NCBI GenBank assembly: GCA_028689585.1 | Contig: JAQVCW010000022.1 | Span: 1-64,000, forward strand | Source: Lachnospiraceae bacterium | Lineage (GTDB): Bacteria; Bacillota; Clostridia; Lachnospirales; Lachnospiraceae | DNA: 64,000 nucleotides | Direction: 5' to 3' | Shown here: piece by piece, positions 24,937 through 31,318 of the stretch | Numbering within the stretch: position 1 is the stretch's first letter | Layout of the letters: each line of letters begins with the position of its first letter | Position numbers and translations under genes: made by a program | Notes under the pieces: generated by a model | What the model was told of the DNA's origin: nothing | Seen by the model: only the letters and a program-made list of their open reading frames with translations | Databases searched by the model: none

Positions 24937-25542
24937 TCATGTGTAGCTTGTATTATCCGCAGGTGGGTACAGAGAAATACACCTTGCCCGGAGATAGTCT
25001 GCCTCTGTTTCATCATGGGTTACCAGAAGCGTGGTTTTTCCTGCGGTACAGGTTCGAAAGTAATCCATGACAAGAAGTTTGGTGGCAGAGTCCATACCCT
25101 TGAAGGGCTCATCCAGAAGAATAATGTCGGAATCTGCCAGCACGGCACGCACAATGGCAAGACGGCGCTTCATTCCTCCGCTGAACTCTTCAACCGGCTG
25201 GGACAGGAGATGCTTCTCCCCCAGACCGACAGCAGACAGATGTCTGCAAATTTCAGAAAGCGGAATAGATTTTCCGGTTACGAGGCGGATATTTGCCAGT
25301 ACGGAAAATTGTTCACAAAGGCGGTTTTCCTGGAAAACCGCACTTTTTTTTGCAGGCATACCGATGATTTCGCCGGCATCTGGAAGGGTAAGTCCCAGAA
25401 GAATATGCAGAAGCGTTGTTTTACCGCAGCCGGAGGGTCCCATAAGCACCGTATTGGTGTGGCTCTCCAAGGTGAGATTCAGGTGGGAGAGGACCGGTTT
25501 TCCATTATATTCTTTGCATAGATTTGTAATTCTTATCGGCAT
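24937..25542 (-). CDS. ABC importer ATP-binding protein (SsuB/TauB-like)
   Basis: A 201-aa ATPase: Walker A GPSGCGKTT, Q-loop FQENRLCEQFSVLANI, signature EFSGGMKRRLAI, Walker B IILLDEPFKGMD, switch His VTHDETEAD. It is somewhat shorter than the usual 240-260 aa of nitrate/sulfonate/taurine-type ATPases, lacking a C-terminal extension. GGAAGGAG precedes the ATG. Last gene of the operon with the TM1266-type regulator. Confidence 0.85.
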   Translation of the reverse strand: MPIRITNLCKEYNGKPVLSHLNLTLESHTNTVLMGPSGCGKTTLLHILLGLTLPDAGEIIGMPAKKSAVFQENRLCEQFSVLANIRLVTGKSIPLSEICRHLSAVGLGEKHLLSQPVEEFSGGMKRRLAIVRAVLADSDIILLDEPFKGMDSATKLLVMDYFRTCTAGKTTLLVTHDETEADYLRARCISLYPPADNTSYT

Positions 25543-25575
25543 ATAAACTCCTTCCAGGGTAAAGCCACCGTGAAA

Positions 25576-26349
25576 TTAAATTCGATAGAGCAGTGCAAAC
25601 AGCCGTTTCAGGCAGAATACAAACAGTTTTTCAAAGCAGATACTGATCAGTACGATGATTACGGTCCAGGCCAGCAGATCATCGGTATCCAGATAAATTT
25701 TGGCGTAATAGAGCATTTGTCCGATGGAACCGTCAGGAGTTCCGATAATTTCCGCTGCCACACCGGCTTTCCATGACATTCCGATGGATAAGCTGCAGGC
25801 GGAGAGCAGATAGGGCTCCAGTTGAGGCAGACTGATAAAGAGCAGCTTGCGGTACCAGGGCAGGCGGAAGATCTTTGCCATTTCCTGCATCTTGGGATCG
25901 GTGCTGCGAAGACCGGTCAGAAGATTCTGATAGACCACCGGAAAAACAATTAAAAATGAAATAAAAACAGATAAATTTCCGGCGGACAGCCAAATCAGGC
26001 AGATGATGACGAAGGAAGCCACCGGAACCGACTTGATCGTGACAACCCAGGGCCAGAGCAGGGTATCCACCAGCGAAAAGCGGGACGCCAAAAAAGCGAA
26101 AAGCATTCCTGAAACCAGGCCAAGCACAAAGCCCAGGACAATATGTCCAAAAGTAAAACCGATGGAGGAGACAAAGCCCTTTACCTGCCAGATGGTAGTG
26201 AGGCGGAGAAAAACCTCCCACGGAGAAACCAGAAGGATTTTCTGATGTATCCTCATAGCAGCAATCTGCCAAAAAGCGAGAGCGGCAATCACCGCTCCCG
26301 CCTTTGACAGAAAATTAATTTTTGAATTGTTATGATTACTCTGCTTCAT
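25576..26349 (-). CDS. ABC importer permease (SsuC/TauC-like)
   Basis: A 257-aa permease with about six membrane segments. The EAA-type loop reads EMAKIFRLPWYRKLLFISLP, typical of binding-protein-dependent importers of the sulfonate/nitrate/pyrimidine-precursor class. The likely start ATG 26,349 overlaps the end of the binding-protein gene by 14 bp without a clear ribosome site, which implies coupling; ATG 26,361 is an alternative with GGAG upstream. Confidence 0.83.
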   Translation of the reverse strand: MKQSNHNNSKINFLSKAGAVIAALAFWQIAAMRIHQKILLVSPWEVFLRLTTIWQVKGFVSSIGFTFGHIVLGFVLGLVSGMLFAFLASRFSLVDTLLWPWVVTIKSVPVASFVIICLIWLSAGNLSVFISFLIVFPVVYQNLLTGLRSTDPKMQEMAKIFRLPWYRKLLFISLPQLEPYLLSACSLSIGMSWKAGVAAEIIGTPDGSIGQMLYYAKIYLDTDDLLAWTVIIVLISICFEKLFVFCLKRLFALLYRI

Positions 26350-27460
26350 AATAGAAATCATCGCCAGGCATTGCTCCGCCGATGGATGCAGGATTCTGAT
26401 CATTGAGAATCTGCAGGTAACCGGAGAGTGCAGCTTTCATATCGCTGCCGGTGAGATAAGTAATATTGCAGTCTGGCAGAGCTTTTTTTGCAACGGCGCC
26501 GGGTACAATACCATATTTTTCAATCAGCGCTGCAGTTTCATCAATATTGGTCAGAGCGTAATTTGCGGAAACTTCGTATTCTTTCAGGAAAGCAGCAATT
26601 TTGTCCGGGTTGTCCTCTGCAAATGCTTTTCGCGTCACTACGACACCGGTGACCAGTGAGGAACCATTGTCCAGCTTATTCCATTCATCGTTCAGGACCA
26701 GGGCAATGCGAAGACCATCTACCTTGGTCTGGGCAACGGTGGCGAAAGGCTGAGGAATCATCGCGATAGCCGCTTCATCAGAGGAAATGTAGGAAAGGGC
26801 TTCCGTGGTATCGGCACACCACTGGATCGTAACATCCTGATCAGGATCCAGGCCATTCTGGCTCAGCAGATAGCGGAGAGAATATTCCGGAGTGGCCCCC
26901 TGACCGGTAGCGTAAATGGTCTTGCCCTTTAAATCAGCAAAGGACTCAACGGTATCGCCCCGCTCCACAATGTCCAGCACACCCAGGGTATTTACTGCGA
27001 GCACTTCGATGGTTCCGTCTGTATTATTGTAAATGACAGATGCCAGATTGGAAGGAACAGCAGCGATATCAATGTCACCTTTGGCTAACGGAGCCACAAA
27101 GGTGGAAGGATCGGTGGAAAGATCAGCGAACTGATAGGTATTTTCAGTAATGCCGTCTTCGGCATCCTGCATCAGCTTTACCAGCCCCATAGCAGTAGGT
27201 CCGGAAAGAGCACCGATGCGGACTGCGTCTGCTGCCTCATCTGCGGTATCAGTTTCGGCAGCGGTCTCTGCGTCTGCCGCCTCGCCTGCAGCATTAGCCT
27301 GGGCAGCGGTTTCTGCCTCTGCCGCTTCGTCTGCGGTATCAGCCTGGGCAGCAGTCTCGGCCTCTGTTTCCTCAGCGAAAGCGCCGGAGGAAAAACTGCC
27401 GACTGCCATTGTCATGGACAGGGCAGCGGTGAACAGTACAGATAAAAATTTCTTTTTCAT
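26336..27460 (-). CDS. ABC importer substrate-binding protein with Ala/Glu repeat linker
   Basis: A 374-aa exported protein: signal peptide (MKKKFLSVLFTAALSMTMAV) and then three 15-residue repeats of the form ETAA.xxxAxEAAxA (residues 34-78). The periplasmic-binding domain of the NMT1/SsuA type starts VRIGALSGPTAMGLVKLM. There is no lipobox Cys after the signal, so anchoring is unclear. RBS GAAGGGAG. Co-operonic with permease, ATPase and a TM1266-type regulator. The ligand is not evident. Confidence 0.83.
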   Translation of the reverse strand: MKKKFLSVLFTAALSMTMAVGSFSSGAFAEETEAETAAQADTADEAAEAETAAQANAAGEAADAETAAETDTADEAADAVRIGALSGPTAMGLVKLMQDAEDGITENTYQFADLSTDPSTFVAPLAKGDIDIAAVPSNLASVIYNNTDGTIEVLAVNTLGVLDIVERGDTVESFADLKGKTIYATGQGATPEYSLRYLLSQNGLDPDQDVTIQWCADTTEALSYISSDEAAIAMIPQPFATVAQTKVDGLRIALVLNDEWNKLDNGSSLVTGVVVTRKAFAEDNPDKIAAFLKEYEVSANYALTNIDETAALIEKYGIVPGAVAKKALPDCNITYLTGSDMKAALSGYLQILNDQNPASIGGAMPGDDFYYEAE

Positions 27461-27493
27461 AATAAAATGCTCCCTTCTTTTTCAAAAAACAAA

Positions 27494-27739
27494 TTAAACC
27501 TTTGCGGTAACTGTTTTTGCGGTAACGCCTGACAGCATCCCCAGCTTACCGGACAGTGCGCTGGTAACGGGGGGCGGTGCATCCAGAATGAGACAGATGA
27601 TGGAAATCTTTTTTTCCGGATACGGGACACCCATACGGCCAACCACATAGGGGCCATATTCATGGAGAATCTCATTCACTTCAGAAGCTTTCTGAGTATC
27701 ATGCACGATGATATTAATAACGGATATGCGTGTTTCCAT
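27494..27739 (-). CDS. TM1266-family iron-only hydrogenase system putative regulator
   Basis: An 81-aa ACT-like/NikR-C-like protein: METRISVINIIVHD, YGPYVVGRMGVPYPEKK, IICLILDAP, LGMLSGVTAKTV. This is the family found beside [FeFe]-hydrogenase maturation genes. AAAGGAG precedes the ATG. Here it heads an ABC-importer operon and follows a leader peptide and attenuator. No hydrogenase genes lie in the window, so a link to metallocofactor or aromatic amino acid metabolism remains a guess. Confidence 0.82.
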   Translation of the reverse strand: METRISVINIIVHDTQKASEVNEILHEYGPYVVGRMGVPYPEKKISIICLILDAPPPVTSALSGKLGMLSGVTAKTVTAKV

Positions 27740-27829
27740 AAATCTCCTTTGTAAACAATTGTTTTGTGTGAATAAAATTTATCGTAAGCAGAACAAAAAT
27801 AGGCAAAGCATAACTTCCTTTTATGATAT

Positions 27830-27855
27830 AAAAAAACCACGTCAAAGAGACGTGG
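27830..27855 (-). terminator. Attenuator upstream of the TM1266/ABC operon
   Basis: On the minus strand CCACGTC, TCTTT loop, GACGTGG, then seven U. The 5' arm also pairs with GTGGA upstream (complement of 27,894-27,898), an alternative fold. The leader peptide's UGA is in the loop/3' arm. Confidence 0.85.
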
Positions 27856-27886
27856 AGTAATACCATAATATCCGATACCGATCCAT
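27842..27886 (-). CDS. 14-aa leader peptide MDRYRILWYYSTSL
   Basis: GGAAAGG lies a few bases before the ATG at 27,886. The peptide has one Trp and three Tyr, with WYY in tandem, and its stop codon overlaps the terminator hairpin. Promoter TTGACT, 17 bp, TATCAT on the minus strand gives a start near 27,939. The layout is that of an amino-acid-responsive attenuator (as in trp leaders) or a translation-sensing switch. A stable hairpin CACGAGGG/CCCGAGTG with tandem G-A mismatches precedes it. Confidence 0.6.
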   Translation of the reverse strand: MDRYRILWYYSTSL

Positions 27887-27945
27887 CGCCTTTCCACTCG
27901 GGACGAACCCTCGTGCGTCAGAACGAAACAAATTCAGTTAGCTTC

Positions 27946-27974
27946 ATGATAGCATCTGGAGAGAGGATAGTCAA
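27946..27974 (-). promoter_or_regulatory. Promoter of the TM1266/ABC operon leader
   Basis: On the minus strand TTGACT (27,969-27,974), 17 bp, TATCAT (27,946-27,951). Confidence 0.7.
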
Positions 27975-28075
27975 CAGAAATAAACACAGTTAATCATTTG
28001 TAATCTTTCTGGCAAATAATATGCATCCCTTTCATATAATAGATCAGGATATGATTTTTAAGAAAGGATACCGCC

Positions 28076-28885
28076 TTGACTGAAAAAAAGAAATTGTTCA
28101 GGAAACACTGGAAGCTTACAGAGTCTGCCAGCCACCATCTGCGGGGAATCGGTCTGGTCTGTCTCTGTGCTCTTTTATTTTTGGCCGGCTCCCTCTATAC
28201 GAAAGACCAGATTGTCACGGTCAGCAATATGCAGCCTCAAAAAGAGCTGCCCATCTACTGTGTTCAGACGGATGCGCCCAAGATTGCCCTCTCCTTTGAC
28301 GCTGCATGGGGCAATGAAGATACTTCAAAAATCCTGGAGATTTTGGCATCCCATCAGGTAAAAGCTACCTTTTTCATGACCGGAGGATGGGTGGCTTCTT
28401 TCCCGGAAGATGTGAAAAAAATAGCTGCCGCCGGACACGATCTGGGCAATCACAGTGAAAATCACAAAAATATGAGTCAGTTATCCGCTGCCGACTGTAT
28501 GCAGGAAATTAAAAAAGTACATGAAAAGGTGAAGCTTCTTACCGGCACGGATATGACTTTATTTCGCCCGCCCTATGGCGATTATGATAATAAAGTCATC
28601 CAGACAACAAGAGAATGCGGCTATTATCCAATTCAATGGGATGTGGATTCTCTGGACTGGAAAGATTACGGCGTGGATTCTATTATCAAGACCGTTACAG
28701 AGCACAAGCATCTGGGAAATGGTTCTATCATTCTCATGCACAATGGTGCGAAATATACCGCTCAGGCTCTGGATACCATTATAACCACACTGCAGAGCAA
28801 AGGATATGAACTGGTTCCAATTTCACAGTTGATACATAGGGGAGAATATCACTGTGACCATGAAGGGCGGCAGATCCCGGACTGA
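28076..28885 (+). CDS. Polysaccharide deacetylase (NodB domain, PdaB-like)
   Basis: A 269-aa membrane-anchored protein: one N-terminal hydrophobic segment (about 26-44), then a NodB domain with motif 1 ALSFDAAWGNEDT (Asp pair partly changed: DAAW), motif 2 GHDLGNHSENHKNM (His-x3-His metal ligands) and motif 3 RPPYGDY. TTG start with AAGAAAGGA upstream. The DAAWG variant is typical of sporulation PdaB-type proteins. It probably acts on peptidoglycan or cortex outside the membrane. Monocistronic. Confidence 0.85.
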   Translation: MTEKKKLFRKHWKLTESASHHLRGIGLVCLCALLFLAGSLYTKDQIVTVSNMQPQKELPIYCVQTDAPKIALSFDAAWGNEDTSKILEILASHQVKATFFMTGGWVASFPEDVKKIAAAGHDLGNHSENHKNMSQLSAADCMQEIKKVHEKVKLLTGTDMTLFRPPYGDYDNKVIQTTRECGYYPIQWDVDSLDWKDYGVDSIIKTVTEHKHLGNGSIILMHNGAKYTAQALDTIITTLQSKGYELVPISQLIHRGEYHCDHEGRQIPD

Positions 28886-28898
28886 TATGGACAGATTT

Positions 28899-29072
28899 GT
28901 TACTGTTCACAGCAGACTCAAACACCTGCTGTTTGAGTCGTAAGGAAGTGATGCAGGAGTGAGCAGGCTCCAATTTGCACAGCAAATTTCGGAATGAGCC
29001 TGTGAATGTTACTATTTACAGCCATGGAAACGTATAAAATGTGTCAAACATAAATTGGCTGTGAATAGTAAC
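28899..29072. mobile_element. 174-bp inverted-repeat (MITE-like) element 2
   Basis: The ends GTTACTGTTCACAGC (28,899-28,913) and GCTGTGAATAGTAAC (29,058-29,072) are inverted copies with one mismatch. An internal GTTACTATTTACAGCCA (29,008-29,024) also pairs with the right end. Inside lie the hairpins GACTCAAAC/GTTTGAGTC and CAGGCTC/GAGCCTG with AATTTGC/GCAAATT. No ORF. It may also act as the terminator region of the deacetylase gene. Confidence 0.65.
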
Positions 29073-29229
29073 ACAGGAAATTATTTACTTGACTTTTTTC
29101 AAAGGCTGAATAAAATGAAATGAGGATATAAAAGAAACATTATACTTTTGATGAGAGACGGTGTCAGCCTGTTTGCTGAAAGCAAATGGGCTGATGCCAG
29201 GTTGATCTGTTCAGGGAATGAGGATAAAA

Positions 29230-30579
29230 ATGGAAAAACAAAGAGTTTGCGACATGACGCGGGGGAATGAAATGTCGCTTCTGCTTCGATTTTCTCTGCC
29301 CATGCTGGTGGGGAATATTTTTCAGCAGTTTTATAATATGGTGGACTCCATCATTGTGGGAAATTACGTGGGAAAGAATGCGCTGGCTGCGGTAGGCATG
29401 ACCGGTTCGCTGACATTTCTTTTTTTTGCCCTGTGCAATGGATTTGCAATGGGAGCTGGGGTGCTGATGTCTCAGTACTTCGGCATGAAAAATGAAAAAA
29501 GAGTGAAGGATGCCATTGGAAATTCCGCTTATCTGATGCTGGGGATGGGGGTTATCGTCAGCCTGGTTTCGGTGCTGTTTTCCAGACCGATCCTGGAACT
29601 TTTAAATACACCGGCGGCTATTTTTGAAGATGCGCTGCTGTACACCAGAATTGTCTGCGGCGGTATTATTTCCGTGGTGCTTTACAATGGGATTGCGGTG
29701 ATGCTGCAGTCCCTGGGTGATTCCAAGACACCGCTGGTATTTCTGATCATCGCCAGTATTCTGAATGTGATAGGTGATCTGGTATTCGTACTGGTATTTC
29801 ATATGGGGGTAGCCGGAGTGGCGCTGGCTACCATACTGGCCCAGGCAATCTCTGCCTTTGGGTGTATCATCTATGCAGTAAAGAAGAATCCTTACTTTAA
29901 GCTGACGCGGGAAAACTTCAAACCGGATTCCGTACTGATCAAAAGATGCCTGAAGCTTGGGATTCCATTTGGAGCGCAGGGAAGTCTGATCGCGATTTCC
30001 TGCGTGGCGCTGCAGGGTGTCATCAACCGTTTTGGGGAAGATGTAATCGCGGCATATACCGCAACTTCCAGGATCGAGCAGTTGGTACAGCAGCCCTACA
30101 ATTCCCTGAGCATGGCAGTAGCCACCTTTACCGGTCAGAACCTGGGTGCAGGAAATGTAAAACGTGTACAGAAGGGCTATCGGAAAGCCAGCCTGCTGGT
30201 GCTTATTTTCAGCGTCATTATGTGTGCGCTGATGTATTTATTCGGCAATGACTTTATCCGCCTGTTTGTCAATGATGCAGTGGTCATTGAGATCGGAAGC
30301 CGTGCAGTGCGCATTACCAGCCTGTTCTACATTGCTCTGGGAATGATCTACATCACCAGAAGCGTAATGAACGGCGCCGGAGATTCGGTATTTGCATTTA
30401 TCAGCGGTCTGATCGAGGTTGTAGGCCGCATTGGCTTTTCTTTGATATTGACCGCGATCCCTTTCTTCGGATACTGGGCTGTCTGGTATACCACAGGTCT
30501 GACCTGGCTGATCACAGCCGCAGTCTGCATGATCCGCTATGCCCAGGGCAGATGGAAGGGTATGGTACACACCGAGTAG
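29230..30579 (+). CDS. MATE-family efflux transporter (NorM/DinF-like)
   Basis: A 449-aa MATE protein. MTRGNEMSLLLRFSLPMLVG opens helix 1, NAMAAVG-like residues appear as KNALAAVGMTGS, and the second half starts RCLKLGIPFGAQGSLI with YNSLSMAVATFTGQNLGAG. The start at ATG 29,230 has GAGGAT upstream; ATG 29,218 is an alternative. Likely Na+- or H+-coupled export of cationic compounds. It stands alone between two palindromic elements and has its own terminator. Confidence 0.87.
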   Translation: MEKQRVCDMTRGNEMSLLLRFSLPMLVGNIFQQFYNMVDSIIVGNYVGKNALAAVGMTGSLTFLFFALCNGFAMGAGVLMSQYFGMKNEKRVKDAIGNSAYLMLGMGVIVSLVSVLFSRPILELLNTPAAIFEDALLYTRIVCGGIISVVLYNGIAVMLQSLGDSKTPLVFLIIASILNVIGDLVFVLVFHMGVAGVALATILAQAISAFGCIIYAVKKNPYFKLTRENFKPDSVLIKRCLKLGIPFGAQGSLIAISCVALQGVINRFGEDVIAAYTATSRIEQLVQQPYNSLSMAVATFTGQNLGAGNVKRVQKGYRKASLLVLIFSVIMCALMYLFGNDFIRLFVNDAVVIEIGSRAVRITSLFYIALGMIYITRSVMNGAGDSVFAFISGLIEVVGRIGFSLILTAIPFFGYWAVWYTTGLTWLITAAVCMIRYAQGRWKGMVHTE

Positions 30580-30583
30580 CGCG

Positions 30584-30613
30584 AAGCTGCGCATAAATGC
30601 GCAGGCTTTTATT
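30584..30613 (+). terminator. Terminator of the MATE gene
   Basis: CTGCGCAT (30,587), AA loop, ATGCGCAG, then GCTTTTATTT, starting right after the stop. Confidence 0.75.
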
Positions 30614-30618
30614 TCGCA

Positions 30619-30941
30619 GGATGAACTTACCATTCACTGCCAATTTACAGCGGCATGCCTGCCAGGGTATCTGACCATCCGGCACGGGAAAGACCGCAGC
30701 CGCACATTTGCAGGAGTTCTAAGCATCTTGCTCTCTGGAATGCGGCGATGGAATAAGAGGGCCTTTGTCTGAGCCTGTGGCGAGTTAGGCCCTCTTATTC
30801 CTGTCTGAGCAGCATTTCAGAGAGCATAGATGCTCTTGGACTCCGAAACAGTGCTGCGCGGTCTTTCCCGTGCCGGACGGTCAGATGCCCTGGCAGGCAT
30901 GCCGCGTCTGCCGTGAACGGTAAGTGCGCCCAAGTTCATCC
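30619..30941. mobile_element. 323-bp palindromic (MITE-like) element 3
   Basis: Arms of about 150 bp run antiparallel around a centre near 30,780. Outer ends are GGATGAACTT/AAGTTCATCC, then ACTTACCATTCAC against GTGAACGGTAAGT. GCGGCATGCCTGCCAGGG and CCGGCACGGGAAAGACCGC (left) both have complements on the right, and GGAATAAGAGGGCC lies near the tip. No credible ORF. It follows the MATE terminator. Its ends resemble those of elements 1 and 2 (TTAC..TTC core). Confidence 0.7.
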
Positions 30942-31007
30942 CATGAAATAAAAAAGACTTCCTGCATCGAGGCAGAAAGTCTGAGGAAAGAGAGAAATGT
31001 ATGATGA

Positions 31008-31090
31008 ACTTAACAACTGTTAAGAGAGTTTTTAGTCGAAGCCCGATATCACCGACGCTCCTGCGTCAGTCGGGCTTCATTTCTTTTATG
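31008..31090 (+). terminator. Strong terminator hairpins before the xdh operon
   Basis: GAAGCCCGA (31,038-31,046) pairs with TCGGGCTTC (31,070-31,078), with an inner GACGC/GCGTC stem, and ATTTCTTTT follows. A smaller TTAACA/TGTTAA stem with AGAGTTTTT precedes it at 31,012-31,033. The 140 bp after it show only AT-rich sequence and the xdh promoter. Confidence 0.75.
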
Positions 31091-31226
31091 TCCCTGAGTA
31101 TAGAAGGTGTCTGTGTTTAATCTGTGATGAAAACATGAAAGAAAAATGAAGCAGGCATAAAGAATGTAAAAAAGATTTAGGAAGCAGTTTATTTTCACAG
31201 GTGTTTTTGCACTTTTGCCATTCATC

Positions 31227-31255
31227 TTGCGATATGTCTGAAAATATGGTATAAA
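31227..31255 (+). promoter_or_regulatory. Promoter of the xdh-type operon
   Basis: TTGCGA (31,227-31,232), 17 bp, TATAAA (31,250-31,255), 64 bp before the first start codon. Confidence 0.6.
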
Positions 31256-31318
31256 ATAAGGAAAGAAAACGCAAAGAAAATGCAAAGGATGCGTTAGGGT
31301 ATAGCCGGAGGTGAAGAT

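Noticed and set aside
27676-27897. 73-codon minus-strand frame overlapping the leader and terminator before the TM1266 gene
   Set aside because: It runs through an intrinsic terminator and overlaps the TM1266 start. The 14-codon frame with its own ribosome site explains the region better.
27880-27898. GGCGATGG in the TM1266 leader, reminiscent of a fluoride riboswitch
   Set aside because: The rest of that aptamer (conserved pseudoknot and downstream stem) is not present; the bases are the ribosome site and start codon of the leader peptide.
27830-27940. T-box riboswitch before the TM1266/ABC operon
   Set aside because: No T-box sequence (UGGNACC) and no room for the specifier stem; the leader is only about 110 nt.
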